NCBI RefSeq assembly: GCF_000381925.1
Contig: NZ_KB907307.1
Coordinates: 4,712,001-4,776,000 of the forward strand
Source of the DNA: Nocardia sp. BMG111209
GTDB lineage: Bacteria > Actinomycetota > Actinomycetes > Mycobacteriales > Mycobacteriaceae
DNA: 64,000 bases
Direction of reading: 5' to 3'
The notes under the pieces were generated by a model, which had not been told where the DNA came from, did not search any database, and was given only the letters and a program-made list of their open reading frames with translations. Positions within the stretch are counted from its first letter, which is position 1. Every line of letters starts with the position of its first letter. Both the position numbers and the translations under genes were made by a program. Below are positions 50,610-58,782 of this stretch, piece by piece.

Positions 50610-52373
50610 TCAGGACCGGGGCGCCGGACCGCCCGCGACCTCGGCCGGATAGGCCGGATACCAGGGCAGATAGCCCTCGGTCCGGCCGGCCAGGACATAC
50701 ACCGCGCTGTCGTCGGCCGGGGCGTAGCCCGCGCGGCGCAGGTCCACCTTGCGGCTCTTGAACGTGGAGGTGGTCTCCAGCTCCGCGACCACCCGGACGA
50801 ACAGCGGCACCGCGTAACCGGGCAGGTCGCGGTACAGCCGCGCGGCCAGCTCCCGGCCGTCGAAGGCGGCGCCGGGCCGCAGCGTGATCGCGGCCATCCC
50901 GGCCTTGCCGTCGGCGCCCGGGACGTCCACGCCGTACACGACCGCCCCGGTGATCGACTCGATACCGTCGAAGGCGCTCTCCACCTCGGTGGTGGCGACG
51001 TTCTCGCCCTTCCAGCGGAAGGTGTCGCCGAGCCGGTCGACGAACGCGACGTGATGCCAGCCCTGGTCGCGCACCAGATCGCCGGTGTCGAACCAGGCGT
51101 CGCCGGGATCCAGGGCATCGCGGACCAGTTTCGTCTCGGTGGCCGCGGCGTCGGTGTACCCGTCGAACGGCGACCGCTCGGTCACCTTCGTCAGCAGCAG
51201 GCCGACCCCGCCGGGCACCACCCGCCGCACCCGGCCGTCCGGGAACCGCTTCGCCTTGCCGGTGGCGTCGTCGAATTCGACGATGGCGTACGGCAGCGGG
51301 CCGAATCCGGCGGTGCGCGGCAGGCCGAACGCGTTCACGAACGCGACATTGCCCTCGCTGGCGCCGTAGAACTCGACGATCCGGCGGATCCCGAACCGGC
51401 GCTGGAACTCGTCCCACAGTTCGGGCCGCAGGCCGTTGCCGACCACCAGGCGCACCGCGTGCTCGCGCTCCTGCGGCCGGGCCGGCTGGTTCAGCAGATA
51501 TCGGCACAGTTCGCCGATGTAGATGAACGCCGTCGACCGGGTGGCGATCACCTCGGCCCAGAATCCGGAGGCGGAGAACTTCCGGCCCAGCGCGAAGGTC
51601 CCCCGTGCGCGCAGCACCGCTCCGAGCGCGACCGTCAGCGCGTTGTTGTGATAGAGCGGCAGGCAGCAGTACAGGGTGTCGGAGGCGCGCAGCCGCACAC
51701 CGAGGCCGCCGAGTCCGTACATGCCCTTGGCCCACCGCAGATGGGTCATCACGCTGGCCTTCGGCAGGCCGGTGGTGCCCGAGGTGAAGATCAGGAAGGC
51801 GCGCTCGTGCGCCCGGATGTCCTCGCACACCGGCGGATTCGCGGCATCGGCGGTGCGGGCCAGCCGTTGCAGTTCGGCCGCCGGCAGTTCGTTGGGGATC
51901 GGTTCCGGCAGCGAGTCCGCCGCCTCCCGGCACTCCTCGCCGACCACGTTCAGCACGCTGTGCAACAGCCCGAAACTGTGCGCCAGCACCCGATCCCGCT
52001 GGTTGTGGTTCAACAGGCCCACGGTCGCACCGAGTTTCACGGTCGCGAGGACCAGCAGCAACGTCTCCGGCCGGTTCGACATCAGCACGCCGACCACGTC
52101 GCCGCGGGTGACCCCCTGCGCGGCAAGCACACTCGCGTATCGGTTCACCTCGGCGTTGGCCTCGCCGTAGGTGTAGCTGCGATCCTCGAAGCGCAGGAAC
52201 GGCCGGCTCGGCGTCTGCTGCGCGGTGCGCTGGAACACGTGCCCCACCGAGGTCCGATCGTCCGGCCCGACCAGCATGCCCCGCGCCGAGCGGACCATCT
52301 CCGGCAGGTCCGGCACCATCCCGGGCAGGCAGCGGACCAGATCCAGGAGGCCGAAGGTGGTCGCGGTGGTCAC
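50610..52373 (-). CDS. fadD6: long/very-long-chain acyl-CoA synthetase FadD6 type
   Basis: 587 residues, FATP/VLACS branch of the adenylate-forming family. AMP motif FLIFTSGTTGLPKASVMTHL, then YCCLPLYHNN, VEFYGASEGNVAFVN, DPGDAWFDTGDLVRDQGW and a C-terminal FKSRKVDLRRAGY containing the catalytic-type Lys region. Activates fatty acids to CoA esters. GTG start after GGAGGGG, overlapping the LOG stop (GTGA). In an operon dapE-LOG-LOG-fadD6, then folP2-gpgS after 119 bp with no gene. Confidence 0.93.
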   Translation of the reverse strand: MTTATTFGLLDLVRCLPGMVPDLPEMVRSARGMLVGPDDRTSVGHVFQRTAQQTPSRPFLRFEDRSYTYGEANAEVNRYASVLAAQGVTRGDVVGVLMSNRPETLLLVLATVKLGATVGLLNHNQRDRVLAHSFGLLHSVLNVVGEECREAADSLPEPIPNELPAAELQRLARTADAANPPVCEDIRAHERAFLIFTSGTTGLPKASVMTHLRWAKGMYGLGGLGVRLRASDTLYCCLPLYHNNALTVALGAVLRARGTFALGRKFSASGFWAEVIATRSTAFIYIGELCRYLLNQPARPQEREHAVRLVVGNGLRPELWDEFQRRFGIRRIVEFYGASEGNVAFVNAFGLPRTAGFGPLPYAIVEFDDATGKAKRFPDGRVRRVVPGGVGLLLTKVTERSPFDGYTDAAATETKLVRDALDPGDAWFDTGDLVRDQGWHHVAFVDRLGDTFRWKGENVATTEVESAFDGIESITGAVVYGVDVPGADGKAGMAAITLRPGAAFDGRELAARLYRDLPGYAVPLFVRVVAELETTSTFKSRKVDLRRAGYAPADDSAVYVLAGRTEGYLPWYPAYPAEVAGGPAPRS

Positions 52374-52960
52374 TGTGTCCCCTCCATCCCGGGCGAATCC
52401 CCGTGCAGCGCCGCGAAAGCCGCGGCGAATTCCGCGGTCACGGTAACCCGTTCCAGCGTGCCGCGCCCGGCGAATCCGGTCGCGGTCAGCCCGCCCAGCC
52501 AGTCGAACAGGCCGCGATAGTGCCCGTCCGGATCCAGTACCACCACCGGCTTCTCGTGCTGGCCCAGATAACCGCCGGTCCAGGTCTCGAACAGTTCCTC
52601 CAGCGTGCCGATGCCGCCGGGCAGCGCGAGGAAGGCGTCGGCCCGGTCCTCCATGATCTGCTTACGCTCGCGCATGGTGTCGGTGACGATCAGTTCGTCG
52701 GCGTCGACATCGGCGAGTTCGCGGTGCACCAGTCGTTTCGGGATCACCCCGACGGTGTGCGCGCCGCCGGCCCGCGCGGCCGTCGCCACCGCGCCCATCA
52801 TCGACACCCGGCCGCCGCCGGACACCAATTGCCAACCGCGCCTGGCGATCTCGGCACCGACCTCGGCGGCCAGGCGCAGCGCGGCCGGATCGTCGGCGCT
52901 GGCCGAACAGTAGACGCAGACGGCATAGGGCCGCGACGGATCGTTCACACGCTCGCTCAC
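52370..52960 (-). CDS. LOG-family cytokinin riboside 5'-monophosphate phosphoribohydrolase
   Basis: 196 residues. The LOG signature PGGIGTLEELFETWT and a nucleotide-binding GGGRVSMMGAVATAA are intact. The Mtb ortholog (Rv1205) produces cytokinins by removing ribose phosphate. The second of two adjacent GTGs (52960) is used because it overlaps the upstream stop (GTGA) and has GGAGG 7 nt upstream. Second of two tandem LOG-superfamily genes. Confidence 0.9.
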   Translation of the reverse strand: MSERVNDPSRPYAVCVYCSASADDPAALRLAAEVGAEIARRGWQLVSGGGRVSMMGAVATAARAGGAHTVGVIPKRLVHRELADVDADELIVTDTMRERKQIMEDRADAFLALPGGIGTLEELFETWTGGYLGQHEKPVVVLDPDGHYRGLFDWLGGLTATGFAGRGTLERVTVTAEFAAAFAALHGDSPGMEGTQ

Positions 52961-53760
52961 CACTGATCCTCCGTACCGATGGCATCCTCGGCGGCCGCGG
53001 TCTCGGCGGCCCGCAGCACGATGTCGACCACCTCGTCCACACTGTCGCTCACATACAGCAGTTCGAGATCGCCCGCAGCGATCTTGCCCGATCCGAGCAG
53101 CGAATCGCGCAGCCAGTCCATCAGGCCCGCCCAGTACCGCGAGCCGAACAACACGATCGGGAAGCGGGTGATCTTGCGGGTCTGCACCAGGGTCAGCGCC
53201 TCGAACAGCTCGTCGAGAGTGCCGAATCCGCCGGGCAGGCAGATGAAGGCCTGCGAGTACTTCACGAACATCGTCTTGCGGGCGAAGAAGTATCGGAAGT
53301 TGATGCCGAGATCCACCCACTCGTTGAGGCTCTGCTCGAACGGCAGCTCGATCCCCAATCCGATGGACAGCCCGTCCTCCTCGCAGGCGCCGCGGTTGGC
53401 GGCCTCCATGATGCCGGGCCCGCCGCCGGTGATCACCGCGAATCCGGCCCGGGTCAGCGCGGCCCCGATCGCCTGCGCCGCCTGATATTCCGGGGAGTCT
53501 GCCGGGGTCCGTGCCGAGCCGAAAACCGCCACCGCCCTGGGCACTTCGGCGAGTGCGCCGAAACCCTCGACGAATTCGCTCTGGATTCGCAGGACCCGCC
53601 ACGGATCGGTGTGCACCCAGTCGGTGGCGCCGTGGCCGTCGAGCAGATGGGCGTCGGTGGTGCCGCCGCCGCGCTTGAGATCGCCGCGCAACTGGATGGG
53701 ACCGCGCATCTTCGGCGCGGATCGAGGGGTACGAGTGGACTCGGGTACGCCGTCGGACAT
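52957..53760 (-). CDS. LOG-superfamily Rossmann protein (TIGR00730 type)
   Basis: 267 residues, larger than the next gene's product. Core motifs AVFGSARTPADSPEYQAAQA, ITGGGPGIMEAANRGACEE and LPGGFGTLDELFEALTLVQT place it in the lysine-decarboxylase-like LOG superfamily. The first 70 residues are an extra N-terminal segment with LRGDLKRGGGTTDAHLLDG. ATG at 53760 lies 7 nt after a TAGCGT -10. Probably a nucleotide phosphoribohydrolase; substrate unknown. Confidence 0.88.
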   Translation of the reverse strand: MSDGVPESTRTPRSAPKMRGPIQLRGDLKRGGGTTDAHLLDGHGATDWVHTDPWRVLRIQSEFVEGFGALAEVPRAVAVFGSARTPADSPEYQAAQAIGAALTRAGFAVITGGGPGIMEAANRGACEEDGLSIGLGIELPFEQSLNEWVDLGINFRYFFARKTMFVKYSQAFICLPGGFGTLDELFEALTLVQTRKITRFPIVLFGSRYWAGLMDWLRDSLLGSGKIAAGDLELLYVSDSVDEVVDIVLRAAETAAAEDAIGTEDQW

Positions 53761-53767
53761 ACCGCCA

Positions 53768-53773
53768 ACGCTA
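53768..53773 (-). promoter_or_regulatory. -10 element, leaderless start of the LOG-like gene
   Basis: TAGCGT on the minus strand, 7 nt before the ATG at 53760; it overlaps the end of dapE. Confidence 0.45.
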
Positions 53774-54913
53774 CCGGTCCGCAACCTCCGCCGAGCCGGG
53801 GTCGAGCGGCCCTGCCTGTCCGGTCAGATAACTGCGCAGGATGTCGGAGACGACGGTGATCTGGGAGGTGGGTACGTGCTCGTCGACCTTGTGCGCCAGA
53901 TTCGGGTCGCCGGGGCCGAAATTCACCGCCGGGATGCCGCGGGCGGCGAAGCGGGAGACGTCGGTCCACCCGTACTTGGCCCGGACCCCGCCGCCACCGT
54001 GCGAGTGCACCATCTCCACGAGATCCTTGGCCGCGGGCGCGGACAGGCCGGGTAACGCGCCGGGAGCGCCGTCGGTGCGCTCGAAATCCACTGCGAGACC
54101 GTCGAACACCTCGCGCACGTGTTCGGTCGCCTGATCCAGGGTGCGGTCGGGGGCGAAGCGGAAGTTCACGTCCACCTCGGCCTCGTCGGGCACGACATTG
54201 CCGGCCACCCCGCCGGAGATGCGCACCGCCGACAGGCCCTCGCGGTAGACGCAGCCGTCCAGCTCGACCTCGCGCGGCCGGTAGCCGCCGAGCCGTTCCA
54301 GGATCGGGGCGAGGTGATGAATCGCGTTGTCGCCCAGCCAGGCTCGCGCGGTGTGCGCGCGGGTGCCGGTGACCGTGAGCCGGGCCCGCAGGGTGCCCTG
54401 GCAACCGGCCTCGATCCAGCCGCCGGACGGCTCGCCCAGGACGGCCAGATCGCCGTCGAGCCATTGCGGCAGTTCACGTTCGATGCGGCCGAGGCCGTTG
54501 AACTCCGCGGCGATCTCCTCGCAGTCGTAGAAGATCAGCGTCAGATCGCAGACCGGGTCGGCGACCGTGGCGGCCAGGTGCAGGAATACCGCGTCGCCGG
54601 ATTTCATATCGCAGGTGCCGCAGCCGTAGAGCATCTCGTTGCCGTGCGGATCGACCTCGAACCGGCCCGGCACGTTGTCCGCGATGGGCACGGTGTCCAG
54701 GTGGCCGGCCAGGATCACCCGGGTCGGCAGGCCGCGGTGGGTGCGGGCCAGCACGGTGTTGCCGTGGCGCACCACCTCGAAGCCCCGGGTCTGCTCGCGC
54801 AACGCCTCGGCGACGACGTCGACGATGGCCGCCTCGTCCCGCGACACGCTCGGAATGTCCACGAGGGCGGCGGTCAGGGCGATGGGGTCGGCATGCAAAT
54901 CGATCGTCGTCAT
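53771..54913 (-). CDS. dapE: succinyl-diaminopimelate desuccinylase
   Basis: 380 residues, M20 metallopeptidase fold. Converts N-succinyl-LL-diaminopimelate to LL-diaminopimelate and succinate for lysine and peptidoglycan. Zinc ligands lie in [27 protein letters not shown] and [14 protein letters not shown], with [14 protein letters not shown] and a C-terminal [13 protein letters not shown]. The ATG at 54913 lies 7 nt after TAGGCT. Divergent from dapD, so two steps of one pathway share a promoter region. Confidence 0.94.
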   Translation of the reverse strand: MTTIDLHADPIALTAALVDIPSVSRDEAAIVDVVAEALREQTRGFEVVRHGNTVLARTHRGLPTRVILAGHLDTVPIADNVPGRFEVDPHGNEMLYGCGTCDMKSGDAVFLHLAATVADPVCDLTLIFYDCEEIAAEFNGLGRIERELPQWLDGDLAVLGEPSGGWIEAGCQGTLRARLTVTGTRAHTARAWLGDNAIHHLAPILERLGGYRPREVELDGCVYREGLSAVRISGGVAGNVVPDEAEVDVNFRFAPDRTLDQATEHVREVFDGLAVDFERTDGAPGALPGLSAPAAKDLVEMVHSHGGGGVRAKYGWTDVSRFAARGIPAVNFGPGDPNLAHKVDEHVPTSQITVVSDILRSYLTGQAGPLDPGSAEVADR

Positions 54914-54920
54914 TCGAGCC

Positions 54921-54926
54921 AGCCTA
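54921..54926 (-). promoter_or_regulatory. -10 element, leaderless start of dapE
   Basis: TAGGCT on the minus strand, 7 nt before the ATG at 54913. Confidence 0.55.
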
Positions 54927-55094
54927 GGTGTCGTCCGATTATCCCCTCTTTCCACTCTGAGATCCGCCGCGGCCGAATCACCAGCAGTTCACCTGTGAGA
55001 TAGCCCACTCCGATCCGGGCGACACTTTGTGGTCGCCCGCTGTTCAGGGGGCTGTGCGGCGCACTCCCGCGTATGTCGCCGATCGGCGCTGACC

Positions 55095-55100
55095 TAAACT
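55095..55100 (+). promoter_or_regulatory. -10 element, leaderless start of dapD
   Basis: TAAACT, 6 nt before the GTG at 55107. Confidence 0.55.
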
Positions 55101-55106
55101 CGGCGC

Positions 55107-56060
55107 GTGAGTATTCAGGGAGCAACTGCGGTCGGCCTCGCTACGGTGACCGTCAACGGCACGGTCCTCGACACGTGGTATCCGTATCCGGAACTCGGCG
55201 CATTCGATGCGGCCGGAAGCCGGCGGCTGGAACCGGGTGATCCTGAGTACGGCCGGTTCGCCGAGTTGGTCGGGTTCGACGAGGCTCGGCGGGTCGACGT
55301 GGTTGCCGTTCGGACGACCATTGCCGACATCTCGGTTGCGCCTGTCGATACGCATGATGTGTACCTGCGGCTGCATCTGTTGTCGCATCGGTTGGTGCGG
55401 CCGCATGGTGCGAACCTCGACGGGATCTTCGGGCTGTTGTCGAATGTGGTGTGGACCAATCACGGTCCTTGCGCGGTGGAAGAGTTCGAGTTGGTCCGTG
55501 CTCGGCTGCGGGGGCGGGGGGCGGTCACTGTTTACGGGGTGGACAAGTTTCCTCGGCTGGTTGATTATGTGCTGCCCAGTGGGGTGCGGGTGGCTGATGC
55601 TGATCGGGTGCGGTTGGGTGCACACTTGGCCGAGGGCACGACGGTGATGCATGAGGGGTTTGTGAATTACAACGCGGGCACTTTGGGGGCGTCGATGGTC
55701 GAGGGGCGTATCTCGGCCGGGGTGGTGGTGGGGAACGGGTCCGATATCGGCGGTGGGGCGTCGATCATGGGCACTTTGTCCGGTGGGGGTAAGGAAGTTG
55801 TGTCGATCGGGGAGCGGTGCTTGCTGGGGGCGAATGCGGGGCTGGGTATCTCGCTCGGTGACGATTGTGTTGTGGAGGCCGGGCTGTATGTCACGGCGGG
55901 GACCAAGGTGGTGCTGCCGGACGGGGGGTCGGTCAAGGCTGTGGAGCTGTCGGGGCGGTCTAATTTGTTGTTTCGGCGGAACTCGTTGTCGGGTGCGGTG
56001 GAGGTGGTGCCGCGTAAGGGGACCGGGATCGAGTTGAATGCGGCGTTGCACGCTAATTAG
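55107..56060 (+). CDS. dapD: tetrahydrodipicolinate N-succinyltransferase (actinobacterial type)
   Basis: 317 residues. N-terminal domain followed by a left-handed beta-helix ([20 protein letters not shown], then [20 protein letters not shown]) of hexapeptide acyltransferases; [14 protein letters not shown] and [19 protein letters not shown] match the mycobacterial enzyme. From about codon 60 onward third positions shift from C to G or T (TTG, TTT, GAT, GGG), unlike every neighbouring gene. The last codons and stop lie inside the first unit of a 21-bp tandem repeat. Confidence 0.94.
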   Translation: MSIQGATAVGLATVTVNGTVLDTWYPYPELGAFDAAGSRRLEPGDPEYGRFAELVGFDEARRVDVVAVRTTIADISVAPVDTHDVYLRLHLLSHRLVRPHGANLDGIFGLLSNVVWTNHGPCAVEEFELVRARLRGRGAVTVYGVDKFPRLVDYVLPSGVRVADADRVRLGAHLAEGTTVMHEGFVNYNAGTLGASMVEGRISAGVVVGNGSDIGGGASIMGTLSGGGKEVVSIGERCLLGANAGLGISLGDDCVVEAGLYVTAGTKVVLPDGGSVKAVELSGRSNLLFRRNSLSGAVEVVPRKGTGIELNAALHAN

Positions 56061-56171
56061 TGGTGTTGGCGCTGATTGGGTGGTATTGCGCTGATGGGGT
56101 GGTATTGCGCGCTGATTAGGTGACATTGCGTGCTGATTGGGCGGTATCGGGCGCTGATTGGGTGGCTGGCC
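56052..56171 (+). repeat. 21-bp imperfect tandem repeat after dapD
   Basis: Six units beginning GCTAATTAG (56052) and GCTGATT or GCTGATG at 56071, 56090, 56111, 56132 and 56153, consensus GCTGATTGGGTGGTATTGCGC; spacings 19, 19, 21, 21, 21. The dapD stop codon lies in the first unit. Confidence 0.7.
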
Positions 56172-56231
56172 GGGTTGAGCGGGGCTGGGGCTGAGTGTTG
56201 GGCCTGCGTGTTGCTGACAGGCTGTGTTTTT

Positions 56232-56347
56232 GGCCTCCGCTTCGCTCCGGCGGGTTCGCGGCCCTCCGGGCCCGATCCTTCCCTCCTCCGGCTCCTCCGC
56301 TTCGCTCCCCCGCCTCCGTCAGTCCAGGATCGGGCCGGGCCACGAAC
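56232..56347 (+). repeat. structured intergenic repeat, copy B
   Basis: Outer helix GTTCGCGGCCC (56254-56264) with GGGCCACGAAC (56337-56347), one C-A mismatch; inner helix GGCCCGATCCT (56269-56279) with AGGATCGGGCC (56326-56336), perfect. The loop 56280-56325 equals that of copy A. CCTCCGCTTCGCTCC occurs twice in the element. In sense with dapD. Confidence 0.78.
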
Positions 56348-56607
56348 AGGAGCGTTACGCCTGCTTATTGGTGACCGGGACCGGGGTGAGGCCACCAACA
56401 GGCGTGCTCAGCCCGCGCATCGGTGACCGGGGCCGGGTGAGCTGGGCTACGAACGGGCGTGCTCAGCATGCGGATCGGTGACCAGGTCGGGTCGGGGCGG
56501 GCCGGGAACACGAGCGTTACGCCTGCGGATCGGTGACCGGGACCGGTGGGCCGGGCCGCGAACAGGAGCGTTGGGCCTGCGTATTGGTGACCGGGGCGGG
56601 GTGGGCC
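56337..56607 (+). repeat. 54-bp tandem array, five units
   Basis: Units start at 56337, 56390, 56444, 56499 and 56553 (periods 53-55). Each opens with a GGGCCRCGAAC-like core and contains ATTGGTGACCGGG or ATCGGTGACCGGG. Units 1, 4 and 5 share GAGCGTT and GCCTGC; units 2 and 3 share GGCGTGCTCAGC. The first unit opens in the last arm of copy B. Resembles a mycobacterial VNTR/MIRU locus in size. The remaining 56608-56716 holds nothing recognised. Confidence 0.75.
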
Positions 56608-56716
56608 GGTAGCCGGTACCGGCTCGCACTTCGACCGTTACCGGTGGGCGGTGGGCGGTGGGCTATAGGTGTTGCGGGACAACGGGTTTGCGTGTTGCGG
56701 GCCGGGTGTCCGGGGA

Positions 56717-57088
56717 TCACTCGATGCCGAAGGCGATGATCCGTGTGGGGGTGATGCGGATCAGTTCGGGGGAACCGCCGCCGAGGTAGGTGGTCACGTC
56801 GGTCAGGGCCTCCGCGGTGCCGCGGATCTCCAGCATGCGTACTTCCCACGGCTGCACGGACTTGATGTCGTCGATGACGAACGAGACGCGGGGTTCCTTG
56901 GCCAGGTTGCGGAATTTCTGTGAGGTGCCGAGGTGGTAGCCGCCGATGTCTATCGTGCCCAGGGCCTCGTTGTAGTGGAAGCCGACCGGGTTGTTCTGTG
57001 GTGCGCCGCCCGGGCGGACGGTGGCCAAGCGGCCCAGCCGCTGGCTGCGCATGTATTCGATCTGGGCGGGCGACAAGGTTGCGATCAT
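56717..57088 (-). CDS. PPOX-class (F420- or FMN-dependent) oxidoreductase
   Basis: 123 residues, split-barrel flavin-fold protein. SQRLGRLATVRPGGAPQNNP and NLAKEPRVSFVIDDI fit the pyridoxamine-phosphate-oxidase superfamily, actinobacterial F420-dependent subgroup with a compact C-terminus. The presence of fbiC in the same window fits F420 use but does not prove it. ATG 7 nt after TAGGCT. Confidence 0.82.
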   Translation of the reverse strand: MIATLSPAQIEYMRSQRLGRLATVRPGGAPQNNPVGFHYNEALGTIDIGGYHLGTSQKFRNLAKEPRVSFVIDDIKSVQPWEVRMLEIRGTAEALTDVTTYLGGGSPELIRITPTRIIAFGIE

Positions 57089-57095
57089 GTGGTCG

Positions 57096-57101
57096 AGCCT
57101 A
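57096..57101 (-). promoter_or_regulatory. -10 element, leaderless start of the PPOX gene
   Basis: TAGGCT on the minus strand, 7 nt before the ATG at 57088. Confidence 0.5.
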
Positions 57102-57143
57102 GAAGCTCGAGTTAGGTGGAGGTCAAGGCGTGTGGCCGAACCG

Positions 57144-58571
57144 TCAGCTCAGCAGCTTCTTCTGTACCTTTCCCATCGCGTTGCGGGGCAGGCTTGCCAC
57201 CAGGCGCACCTCGCGGGGACGCTTGTGGAACGAGAGTTGTTGCGCCACATGGTTGATCAGGTCCTGGGGCAGGGTGTGGTGGGCGCCGTCGCGGGGGACC
57301 ACGTAGGCCACGATGCGCTGGCCGAGATCGGCGTCCGGTTGGCCGACCACTGCGGCCTCGGCCACCTGTGGGTGGCCCAGTAGGGTGGTCTCGATCTCGC
57401 CGGCGCCCACCCGGAATCCGCCGGACTTGATCAGATCCACCGATTCGCGGCCGACGATGCGGTGGAAGCCCTCGGCGTCGATCACGGCGACGTCGCCGGT
57501 GGCGAACCAGCCGTCCTCGGTCCAGCAGGCTGCGGTGGCGTCGGGGCGGCCGAGGTAGCCGTCGAACAGCATCGGGCCGCGCACCTGCAGGCCGCCGACG
57601 CTCTCGCCGTCGTGCGGTACCGGCGCGCCCGTCTCGTCGCGCAGCCGGGTCTGCACCCCGGCGACCGGTACGCCCACCCAGCCGGGGCGACGCTCGCCGT
57701 CGGCGCGGGTGGAGAGGGTGATCATGGTTTCGCTCATGCCGTAGCGCTCGATCGGTGTCAGCCCGGTCAGTTCGCGCAAGCGCTCGAACACCGGCACCGG
57801 CAGGGGGGCGCTGCCCGAGACCAGCAGCCGGGCACCTGCCAAACCCTTTGCCGCGACGGGATCTTCGGCCACCCGCGACCATACGGTCGGCACCCCGAAG
57901 TACAGGGTGCCCGCGGCTGCCGCGTAGGCCTCGGGTGTCGGCTTGCCGGTGTGGATCAGTGGGCTGCCGACCCGCAGCGGTCCCAGCAGGCCGAGAATCA
58001 GTCCGTGTACGTGGAAGAGCGGAAGTCCGTGTACCAGAACATCTTTCGCGGTCCACTGCCATGCCTGCGCCAGGGCGTCCAGCCCGGCGGCGATGGCGCC
58101 GCGACTCAGCAGCACCCCCTTCGGGGCGCCGGTGGTGCCCGAGGTGTAGAGCACGAAAGCTGTGGTGTCCGAAGGGGGTTCGGGGTAGGTGTGCCACGAG
58201 CGGGCATGGCGGCGCACCGGCAGCACGGGCAACTCGGTGCCCTCGGGTGCATCGCCGAGCCAGGCCTGTGCCCCGGAGTCGGAGAGGATGTGCGCGAGTT
58301 CGGCCTTGCCGGAATCCGGCGGTACCGGCACCACTGTGACCCCGGCGATCAGGCAGCCGACCACGGCCAGCACGGTGGTGACCGTCGGCCGGGCCAGCAC
58401 GGCGACCCGCTGCGCCTGCGCCACCCGCTCCGCCACCGAGGTGGCCGCGCCGATCACATCACTACGGGACAGGGTGACACCGTCGATGGTGACGGCATCC
58501 GGCAGATCCGCACCGGCCGCCACGGCAGCCGGATTCAGCGAGCTCAGCAACGGCAACGATCCGAACGACAT
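57144..58571 (-). CDS. fadD36: acyl-CoA synthetase, FadD36 type
   Basis: 475 residues, compact adenylate-forming enzyme. AMP-binding motif FVLYTSGTTGAPKGVLLSRG, then LPLFHVHGLILGLLG, IERYGMSETMITLSTRADGE, GWFATGDVAVI and IKSGGFRVGAGEIE. C-terminal catalytic Lys in PRNAMGKVQKKLL. The position near dapD and dapC matches mycobacterial fadD36 (Rv1193). The chain length of the acid substrate is unknown. ATG 6 nt after TAGGCT. Confidence 0.9.
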   Translation of the reverse strand: MSFGSLPLLSSLNPAAVAAGADLPDAVTIDGVTLSRSDVIGAATSVAERVAQAQRVAVLARPTVTTVLAVVGCLIAGVTVVPVPPDSGKAELAHILSDSGAQAWLGDAPEGTELPVLPVRRHARSWHTYPEPPSDTTAFVLYTSGTTGAPKGVLLSRGAIAAGLDALAQAWQWTAKDVLVHGLPLFHVHGLILGLLGPLRVGSPLIHTGKPTPEAYAAAAGTLYFGVPTVWSRVAEDPVAAKGLAGARLLVSGSAPLPVPVFERLRELTGLTPIERYGMSETMITLSTRADGERRPGWVGVPVAGVQTRLRDETGAPVPHDGESVGGLQVRGPMLFDGYLGRPDATAACWTEDGWFATGDVAVIDAEGFHRIVGRESVDLIKSGGFRVGAGEIETTLLGHPQVAEAAVVGQPDADLGQRIVAYVVPRDGAHHTLPQDLINHVAQQLSFHKRPREVRLVASLPRNAMGKVQKKLLS

Positions 58572-58577
58572 CCAGCC

Positions 58578-58583
58578 AGCCTA
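58578..58583 (-). promoter_or_regulatory. -10 element, leaderless start of fadD36
   Basis: TAGGCT on the minus strand, 6 nt before the ATG at 58571. Confidence 0.5.
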
Positions 58584-58658
58584 GTGCTCTCGGCCCCCAC
58601 CTCACCCCGAGGGCGGCGCGCCTGTCGACGGTCACCGATCAGCAGGCCCGACAACGCT

Positions 58659-58772
58659 GTTCGCGGCCCGGCTCGGTCCTGGACTGACGGAGGGAGGGAG
58701 CGCAGCGACTGACCGGAGGAGGGAAGGACCGAGACTTGAGGGCCGCGAACCCGCCGGAGCGAAGCGGAGGCC
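58659..58772 (-). repeat. structured intergenic repeat, copy C (inverted)
   Basis: Outer arms GTTCGCGGCCC (58659-58669) and GGGCCGCGAAC (58740-58750), perfect; inner arms CTCGGTCCT (58672-58680) and AGGACCGAG (58725-58733), perfect. Reads in sense with the tetR gene whose stop is 11 bp away. One copy of the 54-bp unit follows on its far side (about 58612-58660). Confidence 0.75.
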
Positions 58773-58782
58773 GAAAATACAG

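Noticed and set aside
56337..56607. CRISPR array
   Set aside because: Unit similarity runs through the whole 54 bp with no unique spacers, and no cas genes are present.
48484..58772. The three repeats as copies of an insertion sequence or MITE
   Set aside because: No target-site duplications or transposase-type ends seen, and all copies sit 3' of genes in the same sense with pairing arms that differ.
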